From Cordilura impudica (lineage: Eukaryota; Arthropoda; Insecta; Diptera; Scathophagidae): a DNA stretch of 64,000 bases. Numbering within the stretch: the stretch's first letter is position 1; each line of letters opens with the position of its first letter. Below, piece by piece: positions 30,914 to 42,840 of this stretch. A program made the position numbers and the translations under genes. The stretch spans positions 103,766,412 to 103,830,411 of the forward strand of contig OY821517.1 in the NCBI GenBank assembly GCA_963682025.1, read 5' to 3'. The notes under the pieces were generated by a model that did not search any database, had not been told where the DNA came from, and saw nothing but the letters and a program-made list of their open reading frames with translations.

Positions 30914-31728
30914 TTGTTTGTTTGTTTGTTTGTTTGTTTGACCGCTATACAAATTTTTATTTTTCAACGGATTTTCCTGAAATTTTGCACACACGATCTC
31001 TATACCACAGGAATGGTCGCCATATACTTTTTACCGGCCACGCCTACTTTTACGCCCACTTTTTATGTAAAATTCATTTTCTGTTTTATTCATATTTGTT
31101 CACTATACAAATTTTTATTTGTTAACAGATTTCTCTGGCATTCGGTACACACGATCTCCATACTCCAGGAAAGGTCGCCATATGATTCTTACCGGCCACG
31201 CCTACTTCTGCGCCCACTTTTTGTATACAATTCGTTTTCTGTTTTTTGGTATATTTGTTCGCTACACAAATTTTTATTTTTCAACGGAATTCTCTGAAAT
31301 TTGGTACACACGATCTCTGTACTCCAGGAAAGGTCGCCATATGCTCCGTACTGGCCACGCCTACTTTAACGCCCACTTTTTGTACACAATTCATTTTGTT
31401 TTTTGGTATATTTGTTCGCTATACAAATTTTTATTTTTCTACCGATTTCTCTGAAACTTTCTAAACACGATCTCTGTACTCCAGAGAGATAGCCATATGA
31501 TTCTTGCCGGCCATGCCTACTTCTACGCCCACTTTTTATACAAAATTAATTTTCTGTTTTTTGGTATATTTGTTCACTATAGAAATTTTTATTTTTCGAG
31601 GGATGTCTAAAATTTGGTCACACGATCTCTATACTACAGGGAAGGTCACCATACGCTTCTTACAGGCCACGCCTACTTTGCGCCAACTTCTATGTATATA
31701 AAATTTATTTTTATCCTTTTATTTGTTT

Positions 31729-31777
<49 letters not shown>

Positions 31778-31831
31778 TATCTCTCTGGAGTACAGAGATC
31801 GTGTTTAGAAAGTTTCAGAGAAATCGGTAGA

Positions 31832-31869
<38 letters not shown>

Positions 31870-32070
31870 ATTTGTTTCTTTATATATTTTTCAATGGCTT
31901 TCTCCGAAATATAGTACATATTCCAGGGAAGGCCGCCATATGAATTTTACCGACCACGCTTACTTTTACGCCCAATTTTCATATAAAATTCACATTTTGT
32001 TGTGTGGTATATTTCTTCCCTATACAAATTTGTACTTTTAAACGGATTTCTCTGAAATTTGGTTTACACG
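30914..32070. repeat. ~155 bp tandem repeat in Helitron 1
   Basis: The unit contains CGCTATACAAATTTTTATTT, TTCTCTGAAATTTGGTACAC, GGTCGCCATATG and GGCCACGCCTACTT. GTCGCCATA-like words fall near 31015, 31170, 31333, 31489, 31649 and 31932. A (TA)n tract at 31733-31862 interrupts it, with an inverted fragment at 31775-31835. Several overlapping open frames here arise from the repeat and are not genes. Confidence 0.8.
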
Positions 32071-32369
32071 GAAATAACTACACGGTGAACAAATTTCCCA
32101 AACTTAAAAAAAGGCACCCATTTTTTTTTAATCGAAAGAAAAAATTAACTTATCCCCAAATTCATTCTTAAATTTTTACATATTTTTATATAATGAATTT
32201 TGTTAAATATTTATTTTAGTAAACATTTGCATACTGCTCTCAATATATGTCCTACAATAAATGCATTTAAAATGAGTTTTCTTTTCAATAGCACGGGGAA
32301 TATAGCTTAGCTGGAATATCGGAATAATCTGAAAAATATATTTTGACAATTAAAATAAGTGGTTGCCAA

Positions 32370-33015
32370 ATGCGCGGAAGCGGCGCGCGGCGCGCGACCG
32401 CGGACTCGGACTCGGACGCGACGGATGCGGACGTGACGTGCTCTCGGAACACAGCTAAGCTAAATTATCGCAATGCTCTAAAAAATATGTTTTAGAGATT
32501 AAAATAAGTTAACGAGAACTAAGCGGCAGCACGGGTAGTAGCTGCGAGGAAGCGGCGCGAGGCGCGCGAACGCGACGCGCTCGCGGAACACAGCTCAGCT
32601 AAAATATCGCAATGATCTGAAAAATATATAAGTTGACAACAACTGCGCGGCAGCACGAGTGTAGCTGCCAAACGCGCGGAAGCGGCGCGCAGTGCGCTAC
32701 CGCGGACTCGGACGCGACGGATGCGGACGCGACACACTCTCGGAACACAGCCCAGCTAAAATATCGCAATGCTCCAAAAAATATGTTTTAGGAATTAAAA
32801 TAAGTTAACGAGAACTAAGCGGCAGAACGGGAAACGGCGCGAGGCGCGCGGACGCGGACGCGACGCGCTCGCGGAACACAGCTCAGCAAAAATATATCAA
32901 TGATCTGAAAAATATATTTTGGCGATTAAAATAAGTTGACAACAACTGCGCGGCAGCACGGGACTGGCTGCCAAACGCGAAGAATCGGGCGCGACTCGCT
33001 CGCGGAACACACCTT
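32370..33015. repeat. GC-rich tandem repeats in Helitron 1
   Basis: Units of roughly 130-155 bp alternate GCGGAAGCGGCGCG / GACGCGACGGATGCGGACGC with CGGAACACAGCTCAGCTAAA (near 32445, 32584, 32741, 32873, 33002). Base composition contrasts sharply with the surrounding AT-rich DNA. Confidence 0.75.
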
Positions 33016-33323
33016 AGTGAAATGTCATATGATAAATTTTATCTACGTATGTGAAATAATTACCTGTTGATCAAAATAGGACACACATATACTATAAGCA
33101 GTTGCTTAAAGAAACCTTGCGACACAATATTAAACGTCGCGTTAGTATTTCATTTCTGAAACTTGAATTTCAAGTCTCTGCTCAATTTTTTTTTTTTTTT
33201 TAAATTCTTTTATTTACAATCTGTTTTTATACAACAATAAGCAAATTTGTTAAACTTAAATAAACTTAACATAATCTGGACACTAATCCAGTTAAATTAT
33301 TTACAAATTTGTAAAATAAGATA

Positions 33324-36023
33324 TCATTTTCTATAAGGTAAATCTAATATATGGTGCCTTTTCAGTCTATTTATTTCCTCACTTTCATCTAATAAGCATA
33401 TGGCTAATGGGTTACTGTGGTTACTAAGTTTGTCAATGTATCTTGAACTATGTCTATTAATCTCGTCTTGAACTGTAGTAATCTGTAAATCTTTGTAAAT
33501 ATTGTTATCAGTTACGAACCATGGTGCATTTGTTATCAACCGTAGAGTTTTTGATTGGTATCTTTGCAAGATTTCAATATTAGAGTTACTAGCTGTCCCC
33601 CAAAGCTGTATGCCATAAGTCCAAACTGGTTTCAGTATTGTTTTGTAAATAAGAAGTTTATTGTTAATAGTAAGCTCTGATTTTGGATTAAGAAGCCAAT
33701 ACATTTTTCTTGTTTTTATATTTAATTGTTGCCTTTTTGCTTTAATGTGATCTTTCCAAGTAAGTCTGCGATCCAGGTGAAGTCCAAGATATTTAACTTT
33801 AGTTTGTTTTGGGATTTGGGTTCCATTTAATGTAAGCACTGAACAATCTCCTTTTCTTAAAGTAAACGTTACATGGGTAGATTTTTGGGTATTAACTTTT
33901 ATATTCCATTTCTTTAGCCATAACTCAATTTCGTTAAGTTGAGTTTGGATCGTTGCTGAAGCAATATCTGCTTTATCACTTGTTGCTATTAAAGCTGTAT
34001 CATCAGCATATGTTGCAACTGTTACATTTTCTCGGATAGGCATGTCCGATGTGAATATGGTGTAAAGGACAGGGCCTAAAACACTACCTTGTGGAATTCC
34101 CGCTTTAATTGGACATATATCGGAGGTTTCATCATTTACTTCTACGTAGAAGAATCTTTGGTTTAAGTATGACTTAATGAAGAAATAATATGGTGATGGA
34201 AGTAATTTTTTTAATTTGAATAGAAGTCCCTGGTGCCAAACTCTATCGAAGGCTTGTTGGATGTCTAAAAACACAGCCGAACAATATTGTTTTCGTTCTA
34301 ATGCATCCCTTATAATGTTGACTATCCGATGACATTGCTCAGGAGTGCCATGATGTTGCCGAAAACCAAATTGGTAGTCTGGAATTATGTTTTTTCTTTC
34401 CAGCACTGGTAACAATCTACGTAAAAATATTCTTTCAAATAATTTAGAAAATGTTGTTAACAGACTAATTGGTCTGTAAGAAGAAATATTGTTTTCCGGT
34501 TTGTTTGGTTTTGGTACCATTATCACTTCTGCATATTTCCATTGATTAGGGAAGTGGTATAATCTCAAAATTGAATTAAATATTAAAGATAGAAAAATAA
34601 TTCCTTTTTTTGGAAGGGCTTTTACAGCTGCAGCAGTTACTTTATCATATCCAGGAGTTTTTCTATTATTTAGAGCTATGATTTCTTTTTGCACTTCTTG
34701 TGGAGAAACGTGCTGAATTGGAAGATCTATCTGACAAGGACAGTCTAGGAATTGTTCTATTTCATTCATATCGTTATCGCTGTTAATATGAGAAGGCTGG
34801 AATATATTTTCCAAGTATTTGGAGTATGCATCTGCCTTTTTTTTATCTGTCTTGCACCAGGAGTTATTAAGGTCTTTAATTGGGATATTTCGTTTTACTG
34901 GTCGTTTTAAATATTTTGTGGCATTCCAAAGGCAATCTTCATCATTTCTGGATACGTTAACGTTAAGGCTTTTGAGAAATTGACTAGTTTCTTCGTTCTT
35001 AAATTCCCGAATACGGGTTTTAACTTCGACTGTGGCATGATTAAAATTCCTTTTGTCAATTGGGCTTCTGGTAGATTGCCAAATTCGCCGCAATCTTCTT
35101 TTTTGCCTTATTAAAGCTTGAATTTGTGCAGATATAACCACTCTATTTCTATTACTTCCAGCGTTTTCATGGATAGGTGTAGACAAAACTGCCGCTTCAT
35201 GGATAAGGTTCGTAAAACTTTCAACAGCATCATCCAGTTCCATGCCATTTTGAGGAGGAGAAGATAGATTAATATTTTTATCAATCCAGTATTTGAAAGA
35301 ATCCATATCGGTTTTTGGCGACAATATTTTAAATGATTTTTGTAATGATTGTAATAGTGTGCATACATTCAATATTACAGGTGAATGGTCAGAGCTCAAT
35401 TCATCACTATCCATAATATCTAACCAACTTCTTGGTATGCCATTATAAACTACAAAGTCAAGCAAGTCTGGAATTTTGCGTGGATCACTTGGCCAATATG
35501 TAGGTCTTCCTGTTGATAAGACAGAGTAATTATATTTTTGGAGACACTTGAAAAGTTCACGTCCTTTTGGATTCATGAGCCTTGAGCCCCACCATGTATG
35601 TTTGGCATTGTAATCACCACCAACAATAAATCTTGTACCAATTTTTTTAAAAAAATCTTGATAATCCTGACAACTAATGGTATGCCTAGGAGGTGAATAT
35701 AAGGAATAAATAGAAATATTATTACCATCGCAATTTATTTTTACGCCTGCTGCTTGAATAGAAGGACATTTGTGTTCCTCAAGAACTTCGTAATATATAC
35801 TGGACTTTATTAAAATAGCAGAACCAGCGTGAGCACTATTGTTGGGATGATTTGTAGCAACTAAGTCGTAACCTCTAATTCGAAAGTAACTTCTTGATGT
35901 GTAATGCGTTTCAGATACTAATAATATGTCTATGTAGTTTGTATGAAGAAATATTTCAATTTCATTTGCGTGATTGGACAGCCCATTGGCGTTCCATATT
36001 GCAATTCTCAAATTTAATTGCAT
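33324..36023 (-). CDS. Jockey-type ORF2: endonuclease-reverse transcriptase, 899 aa
   Basis: An uninterrupted frame. The N-terminal APE-type endonuclease has RIAIWNANGLSNH, LLVSETHYT, VGGDYNAKHTWWGSR, DLLDFVV and LSSDHSPVIL. The RT has YRPISLLTTFSKLFERI, YQFGFRQHHGTPEQCHR, SAVFLDIQQAFDRVWHQGL, AGIPQGSVLGPVLYTIFTSD and the catalytic VATYADDTALIA, followed by thumb motifs such as VKYLGLHLDRRLTWKDHI. This order and wording is typical of Jockey-clade LINEs of insects. The start codon overlaps the end of ORF1 (36014-36023). All catalytic landmarks are present, so the enzyme could be active even though the element has lost its 5' end and promoter. Confidence 0.9.
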   Translation of the reverse strand: MQLNLRIAIWNANGLSNHANEIEIFLHTNYIDILLVSETHYTSRSYFRIRGYDLVATNHPNNSAHAGSAILIKSSIYYEVLEEHKCPSIQAAGVKINCDGNNISIYSLYSPPRHTISCQDYQDFFKKIGTRFIVGGDYNAKHTWWGSRLMNPKGRELFKCLQKYNYSVLSTGRPTYWPSDPRKIPDLLDFVVYNGIPRSWLDIMDSDELSSDHSPVILNVCTLLQSLQKSFKILSPKTDMDSFKYWIDKNINLSSPPQNGMELDDAVESFTNLIHEAAVLSTPIHENAGSNRNRVVISAQIQALIRQKRRLRRIWQSTRSPIDKRNFNHATVEVKTRIREFKNEETSQFLKSLNVNVSRNDEDCLWNATKYLKRPVKRNIPIKDLNNSWCKTDKKKADAYSKYLENIFQPSHINSDNDMNEIEQFLDCPCQIDLPIQHVSPQEVQKEIIALNNRKTPGYDKVTAAAVKALPKKGIIFLSLIFNSILRLYHFPNQWKYAEVIMVPKPNKPENNISSYRPISLLTTFSKLFERIFLRRLLPVLERKNIIPDYQFGFRQHHGTPEQCHRIVNIIRDALERKQYCSAVFLDIQQAFDRVWHQGLLFKLKKLLPSPYYFFIKSYLNQRFFYVEVNDETSDICPIKAGIPQGSVLGPVLYTIFTSDMPIRENVTVATYADDTALIATSDKADIASATIQTQLNEIELWLKKWNIKVNTQKSTHVTFTLRKGDCSVLTLNGTQIPKQTKVKYLGLHLDRRLTWKDHIKAKRQQLNIKTRKMYWLLNPKSELTINNKLLIYKTILKPVWTYGIQLWGTASNSNIEILQRYQSKTLRLITNAPWFVTDNNIYKDLQITTVQDEINRHSSRYIDKLSNHSNPLAICLLDESEEINRLKRHHILDLPYRK

Positions 36024-36514
36024 AATTTGGCTATTAAAAGGCTCATCATACTGATGAGTTTATCCATTTTTTCCATTATATTAGAATTACTATTACATTG
36101 AACAGCTTGGGAGTAAGAAAGTTGATGAACATTTTCATTTGTTTGATTATTTGTATTATGTTGATTTGATAATTGAGGATAATCCCGAGGGCCGAATGAA
36201 TAATTGGGGTTTTGTTGTCTTGAAGAATTATTATAATTTCTTTTTTGAATTAGATGTTTATACACTTTGCATCCTTTGTAGTTGGCTGTATGGTTCTGTA
36301 AACAGTGAACGCAGCGAGGTGGGGAATTTTCATTTTTGGTACATTCAGCAGTAGCGTGGTCAAGTCCGCATTTTACACATCTAAATGGCCTTTTACAGTA
36401 GGACTTAGTGTGACCGAATAATTGGCATCGATAACATTGTACTAGTTCGTTCGTTTTTTTTGGAGGTTCAATTTTAACAATTGCATTATTAATTTGTCGA
36501 ATGTTATAAATATC
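36014..36514 (-). pseudogene. Jockey-type ORF1 (Gag-like), 5' truncated
   Basis: Open from the insertion junction (about 36514) to TAG. It contains CYRCQLFGHTKSYC, CVKCGLDHATAEC and CVHCLQNHTANYKGC, the trio of CCHC zinc knuckles found in Jockey ORF1, then an Asn/Gln-rich tail. The N-terminal part and start codon are missing. The family role is RNA binding and targeting of the ribonucleoprotein. Confidence 0.88.
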
Positions 36515-36526
36515 TACGTATCTACG

Positions 36527-36675
36527 TATCTACGTATGTGAAATAATTACCTGTTGATCAAAATAGGACACACATATACTATAAGCAGTTGCTTAAAGAA
36601 ACCTTGCGACACAATATTAAACGTCGCATTAGTATTTCATTTCTGAAACTTGAACAGAGACGTCAATCTGCTCAA
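36527..36675. repeat. Target-site duplication (long) of the Jockey LINE, right copy
   Basis: Matches 33040-33185 from TATCTACGTATGTGAAATAA through CTGCTCAA. It carries a small rearrangement near its end (GAACAGAGACGTCAATCTG). Confidence 0.8.
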
Positions 36676-37083
36676 TGATGATCACTTATTGAATGAAGTA
36701 ATTCAATTTTTAAAAGTTCTGATTCCTTTAATTTGCAAACGATTCCGTTATATTTTTCCATTATAAATAAACATAAAAAATACTTAAAGCGGTTTCGCAA
36801 CTTATTTTTGAAGCATTTTTACTGCAGCATCTTAAAAAACTTCTAAATTAAAAAATCAAAAAATATTGAATGAAATAAAAAAATTAATTTACTGCTCATA
36901 CAAATTTTTAAGTATTCAGCGCCTGGTAGGCATAGTGAACCATTTTTCAAGTCAAAGGCCTTTTTATCCGGGGCAAAACCGGGTAAAAACAGCTAGTTAT
37001 GAATAAAAATAAAAAACGAATTATGTAAAAACATAATTTTACATGTACTTTTGTATCCACACTTATATTTATAGACACTTACG

Positions 37084-37194
37084 CCCGTATTCGTAATCAA
37101 ATTCTAGCAGTTGGCTAACTTTTTTCATACAAATTTTGAAATTTTCGTATGAATAAAAGTTAGCCAACTGCTAGAATTTGATTATGAATACGGG
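37084..37194. mobile_element. 111 bp hairpin MITE
   Basis: CCCGTATTCGTAATCAAATT ... TAGCAGTTGGCTAACTTTT is followed, after a ~20-base loop, by its inverted complement ending GAATACGGG. The element is almost entirely stem. Confidence 0.8.
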
Positions 37195-37445
37195 AGTTAA
37201 TTATTAAAATGTTTTAGTCAAAATTAAAAAAAGTGTGTTTATCCATTTGACTGTTCAGGATTTATTTGTATGTCTTTTTGAGGGCCTTGTTAAATGCGGA
37301 AAAAAAATTGTGCGAATCCAGACTATCTCTTTAAAAGCTTCCTAAATAAATTCAGGATAGAATTTTAGTGTTGGAAAATCCAACATTTATATTTCGGTTA
37401 GTAGTGCTGGAGGTTCCTTCTAAAATCAAAATAGTGAATTTGATC

Positions 37446-37610
37446 CTTTTTGGTCTAGACCTACTATACTATGAATTTAAGGAAAGGGTTCTAGGTCCAA
37501 CTAAATGGACATAGAAAATAAGCAGAAACCAAATTTGAGCAGAAACCAAATTTGGTAGTTAGTAACTACTAGTTACAAACACTAGCACAAACGCATTATC
37601 TCTGACACAT
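37446..37610. repeat. Degenerate DINE-like fragment
   Basis: GGTCTAGACCTACTATAC and TCCAACTAAATGGACATAGA then AAATAAGCA match the head of the DINE-like copies. The rest is decayed. The remaining parts of 36997-38059 are AT-rich, including a (TA)n at 37690-37711, with no gene seen. Confidence 0.6.
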
Positions 37611-38059
37611 TGTAAAAATGACGTTATAAACGTCTCCGCATAAAATTACATTTGTTCTATTATTTTATATACCAAATGTTTTTTATACATACATATATAT
37701 ATATATATATATTTCAAACTAATTTTTGGAATATTCGATTATTTTTTTTTTATACCGTTCTTCAAAAAAAAAAAAAATAAATTAATAACAATGGTTCTCG
37801 CTAATATTTGGTTTTATTTTATTTATTGTAATTTTCCCTTGGTTTGGAATTTTCGTCAAAATCTCGTGTATATCCAAGTCTATTCTTCATTGATTAAAAC
37901 ATTACAGTTCGAAGACTAATTTCTAGTTTCAAAATTCAAGTAAATGCAAGTATGCTTATTAAGAACTGTTTACGCATTGATGACCCTACACACCACAAAA
38001 AAATTTAAAAGGAAATTTTTACAGAAATGTATAAATATATACATATCTGTATATATTAT

Positions 38060-38681
38060 ATTAGGACGGCTCGATTTGTAGGGAGGCCAAAAATCGCTCA
38101 AGTGACAAGGAAAATCATATTCTAGGGATACAAATAAGAGACTTTGCCCAAGGAACCATACCTCTAAAACGAGTTCTGATGTCCCGACTTCTGACCTATC
38201 TGTCTGTCTGTCTGTCTGCCATGGGGCAACCCCATTCCTCCCTATGCAATTGATCTGAAACTTGGCCCATAGTCTTGTTGTGACTACAGGTTAATTTTGG
38301 GGTAGTCACGCAGAGTCACGCATAGTCACGGAGTGATCTAAAAGTTGTTTACCCTAATCCGATCGATCCTTTTGAATAACATATAGTCAAGGCGTATGAC
38401 TATTATTTATTAGCAGAGTAGAAGATACGTATACGATTGAGTGTTAATTTTAATATTAAATCAAACAAAGTTACGTGGTCGATCATACATTTAGACTCGA
38501 TTGGGGCACTGTAAATGGGTCACGGTGAGACAGACAGATAGACAGGTCAAAAGGCGGGACATCAGAATTCGTTTTAGAGGTATGGTTCCTCGGGCAAAGT
38601 TTCTTATTTTGATCTCTAGAATATGATTTTCCTTGTCAGTTGAGCGATTTTTTGCCTCCCTACAAATCGACCCGCCCTAAT
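38060..38681. mobile_element. 620 bp inverted-repeat element (MITE-like)
   Basis: The left end ATTAGGACGGCTCGATTTGT and right end ACAAATCGACCCGCCCTAAT are parts of ~140 bp inverted arms. GACAAGGAAAATCATATTCT is mirrored at 38608-38634. The interior has (CTGT)n, GGGGCAACCCC and GTCACGCA repeats on one side and (GACA)n on the other. The same arms bound 61077-62993. Confidence 0.85.
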
Positions 38682-38771
38682 ATATATATAATACTATATA
38701 GTTTATAAATCAAGCACACATTTAATAATCGAATTAGTGTTTAAATTCCAACGGATTTATATATTACCAAA

Positions 38772-39960
38772 CAAGTAAGAAAATTACAGTCTGTCTAGAC
38801 CGAATATACGGTACCATATACCATAAGATTAGTGTAAGGATAAAAAAAAGTTATATATGGTTTAAAATACAATTTAATTTTTAGTTGAATTTTAGTACAA
38901 AAGTGAAGTATTAAAAGGTTTAAATAGGTTTTTTTTATGTGATGTCTTATCTTTTCAGTTAATTTTTTTCTAAAAATTTTGTAATTTAAATTTTGTCAGA
39001 AAATGCCAAACTTTGGCCCCCGTAAACTTTTCAGTCATTATGTTCACAAGGGCCAAAGGTTGGCTTTTTTTTTTGAAAGAGTCCTATTGTTTAAACTGTA
39101 ATGAATAGTAATTGTAGAAACATTATTATAAATACTCTTTCTTGTAATTATACAAAATACAATTTTTTATCTTTTATTACCACATTTTGAAGCACAAAAA
39201 ACCCAAAACCTAACCCCTTTTAAGTCTTTTTTCCAATTTTGTCAAGTATTTAAACTACATAATTCAAGTTCCGACTATTAATGTTTTTGAAAAATACCTA
39301 CATATGTAAATGTACCCATCAAAATAAAAAAGATTTTACCCATTAATATAATTTAACAATTAAGCGCATTATGTCTCAACTCTTTTTTATAAGTGTATAA
39401 CAACTCATGTGACATCTACCGTTTCCTTTTTCTGTCAGTATTAAAAACAAATAAACTCTCGAAAAAAAAACCGGTACGAACAACTTTTGTATTCATAACA
39501 CACAGCGGACGGATGGACATCGTTAAATCGACTCAGAAAGTGATTTTGAGTCGATCCGTATAACAAAAGATGGGTATAGGTCCAATATTTTTGGTAGCTA
39601 CAAACATCAGGACAAATTCATTAAACCCTAACCACATAGTGGAAAACTTTTGTATTCATAAATTTTGTACAAAATATCTGACATTGGGTCAGAGAAATTG
39701 TTCTGGTGCACACGGGCGGGAACTGGCGGGTATATAATGGGATATAAGATTTTAGAAGAGGGTTCGTACTACAGAAAAGTGCAAGACTCTTGTATGGCCT
39801 TTGAAGGGCAGGAGTTATGCTCTATTAAGTAGGAGATTTTCGGGAAATTTGGACCTTTTTAAAAAAAAAATGGTTTTAATTTTTGAACGACGCAGTTACT
39901 TTATATTTCTAACATTAATAGCTAGAAACTAGAAAATTATACAGAATTTATTCTACCACA
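38772..39960. repeat. Composite repeat: DINE-like head and tail, body related to 490-1290
   Basis: Begins CAAGTAAGAAAATTACAGTC with a decayed palindrome. About 39150-39480 matches 490-800. 39493-39650 matches the microsatellite and CACATAGTGG tail, and 39650-39960 matches 1000-1290. Confidence 0.6.
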
Positions 39961-39977
39961 AAATCTTCTAAAATAAA

Positions 39978-40757
39978 CAAGTAAGAAAATTATAGTCATT
40001 CTAGACGGACTATACGATACCCTATACCATGCGTTTGGAAACCCTATCTCTTAGGCCCAACTAACTGGACATAGAAAATAAGCAAAAACCAAATTTGAGT
40101 GGGATTTTTATTAATTTTTTTGGCTGAAAAAGTTCATAGCGGATGCTATATCTATATGGGGACTAGGTCCAAAAATGGACCGATCCTGACCATGGTTGGT
40201 AACGTCTCTTGTATTTTGCAAAAATATATACAAACAAAATTTGAGAAGAATCAGTGCAATATTTTTGTTTTTTAATAGATTTAAGTTAATATCGGGAAGC
40301 AGCTCTATATGAGACCAAAAGGATCATTTTTGGACTACTCATTAATGGATGTAATGAACGCATACAAACCCAATTTGAGTAAGATCTATATGACAATTTG
40401 GATCTTATGGCAATTTATGTCGATTTCATAGGGGTAATTTGTATGGGGGCTAGGTCTGAACATGGACCGAATTTCACGAATTTCAATAGCTTTCATCCTA
40501 AGGCCGACAAAAGCTTATATAACAAATTTCATCAAAATACATTCATATTTACGACTTGCACTTTGATTACAAGGTTTACATGGACACACAGATGGACGGA
40601 CGGACGGACGGACGGACGGACATTGTTAAATCAACTCAAAACGTGATTCTGATTCGATCGGTATAATTAAAGATGGGTCTGGGTCAAATATTTTTGGTTG
40701 TTACAAACAGCAGCACAAAGTCATTATACCCAAACCACATAGTGGTATAGGGTATAA
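39978..40757 (+). mobile_element. DINE-like repeat, copy E (complete)
   Basis: CAAGTAAGAAAATTATAG to CATAGTGGTATAGGGTATAA, collinear with copy A, with (GGAC)n at 40596-40622. The central palindrome has mutated (TAGTCATTCTAGACGGACTA). Confidence 0.85.
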
Positions 40758-42328
40758 CAAGCAAATAATCAAAGAAATGATTTTATTGCAACCTGTTGCG
40801 CCATCTGAAAACAACTAAAAGGAAAAACACCCGAAAAGTGCACTTCATTCAAGACAATACACTGTATGACATGTTAATATTTCACGAATTGCTTACAAAT
40901 TGCATTAGAATGCACCATATTACTAATGCTTATTTTATGTAGAAATTATACAAATTTAAGCAATGTTTGACGAAGTGTATCGAGGTGAAATGAAATGGTT
41001 CTTGTAATATATTGCGAATAAACAAAGATTTGCCAAACATACTGTAGTTTGCGAAAAATGGTTAAATTTGGCCAACACCGTTAAATACTGTGTGACTAAT
41101 TTAAAATTTTAGAATTGAGGAAGATTCCCGAATGCATCCATAAAGACGCAAGCTAAATTATTAAACGAGATTTTCATAACTGAAGATATTTTAAAACTCT
41201 TTTTCAAAGAACCAGCTATTTTTGAACAGCATGCTGGTCTTCAAGGGCGCCTACAGGGGCATTGAATGTATATGGCAGCATCATGAGAAATGAATCGGGA
41301 CAAAGTCAAAGTCCAAATTGGAGTACTATTGTATTGATCTGAATTTGTAACCCAAATTATCGGCGTAAACTACAGCAACCGAAGTTAATATTTCGATATT
41401 CGATTTTCTTGTTTGTATTGATTTTCTCTAAGAGATTGATAGAAGGGACTTTAGAAATTCTGTGCCATATTTTAAATTCTAGTAAGAATACAAATCACTG
41501 AATGAGTTTATATATACTTAACTGTAGATTTTGGTGTTTATACTCCTTCCTTATTCAATAAACTTCTCTACAGTTTTCAATAACAGAGACGTCATAAACT
41601 TGTTTATCCAAGTTTCTGTTGCCAATATTTTATTGTATTTTCAGTTGTGAAATGTTTTTATGGCCTTGTTTACTTTTCTTGTTTGTCGGTATCAACAAAA
41701 TATGTAAAAGAATTAATTTTTTCACACATATGAAAAAAATATAATAACTTAATTTTATGCAATTTACTTTTTCTGTTAATTTAATGAATAATAATCTAAT
41801 TGGAGAATATAAGTATATAAGACATATTAATTAAAAGATATGCACGTATACATACACAAATATTGCAAAAATATACTCGGAATAATTTTATAAACTACTA
41901 ACTATTTTAAAACCTACTCTTATACAATAGTAAGTAAAAGTATTTAATTGGACTGTGCCGAATTTTTGATACACACTAAATCACCCTTAAAACACCAAAA
42001 TAAATAGAATTAATTTTATATTTCATATTCTTTTGAATTGAATGTCTTTTATTAGCTTTGGGTCATTTGTGGGACTTCTTATTTTATTCAGAAAAAATAT
42101 AGATAGTTTCTATACATAAAATAATTTTAAAACAAAATTGGTTAAAATTTGTTTTAATTTATATTCGCAATAAGCAGATAATTGCACCAAAGATATATCA
42201 CAAAGGATTATTTTGATCCCAGGAGCACTGAAGGGTTAAATAAATAAAAATTAACCGAATTATTTTTCTAAAATTTTAAATAGTGGTTTCATCGACTGTG
42301 GTAGAAAAACTCGGTTTCGGTAATTTTT
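40758..42328. other. AT-rich region without recognisable features
   Basis: No coding region, repeat match or RNA gene could be supported here. Confidence 0.4.
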
Positions 42329-42840
42329 ATTTAAAAATATCTTAAAATCCAAAGCTGGCCTTGGCAAATAATGGGTTAACGTTCTCGGATTTATCTTAAA
42401 TTTTAAGAATGGAAACTCAACACATTTCTATATTATATTTTAAGCATCGCATTTAAAAATTCAACAGCACTTACAAAATATTTGAATTTTTTAATAACTT
42501 GTCTTGTATTACCTTTTGGTCATATGTGACCCCAATTCCAAAAGGGTTAATGGAGTCATATTACTTTTTTCCGAATTATATAACAATTTATATAACAATT
42601 TGTCGGAAAAATTAAACTATAGAACGAAATTTTGGTAAAATCTGAAAAAAAAAAGTCATATTTTCCCCATATAAACACACTTGAAATTTTCAATCGCGTT
42701 GAGACAACTCTAAATGTTTTTTGTTTGGCCCAAAACTTTGTATTTCTCACTTTTTTTGCTATTCACATATTTATAGGGTGTTTGAACACTTTTTTTTTTA
42801 TTAAGGGCCACCCTATTGCACACTGATTATGCAAATTATA
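42329..42840. repeat. Dispersed AT-rich repeat, related to 25310-26125
   Basis: Shares several blocks with 25310-25500 and 26035-26125. It ends near GGGCCACCCTATTGCAC. No coding function is seen. Confidence 0.55.

Larger units (their letters stand above)
33186..36526 (-). mobile_element. Jockey-clade LINE, 5' truncated, poly(A)-tailed
   Basis: Minus-strand LINE with a poly(A) tail (plus-strand T-run 33186-33201), a complete ORF2 and the 3' part of ORF1. It interrupts Helitron 1. The host segment 33040-33185 is repeated at 36527-36675, whereas Helitron 2 has it once. The insertion therefore created a target duplication of about 147 bp. Two extra TATCTACG units lie at the 5' junction (36511-36526). 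Confidence 0.88.
30887..36996 (+). mobile_element. Helitron 1 (non-autonomous), carrying a LINE
   Basis: It begins TCTATATATATAAAATTCAT and ends GTAAAAACAGCTAG, with a small GC stem (CCGGGGCAAAACCGGG, 36968-36983) about 9 bases before the terminal CTAG. It lies between A (30886) and T (36997) with no target duplication, the hallmarks of Helitrons. It has no Rep/helicase ORF. The interior holds a ~155 bp tandem repeat, GC-rich repeats and a later Jockey LINE insertion. Its ends match Helitron 2 (53395-55402). Confidence 0.88.

Noticed and set aside
30914..31464. Overlapping Phe/Tyr-rich open frames in the Helitron arrays (also 53328-54225)
   Set aside because: Products of a tandem repeat whose unit is near a multiple of three; no homology or coding signature.
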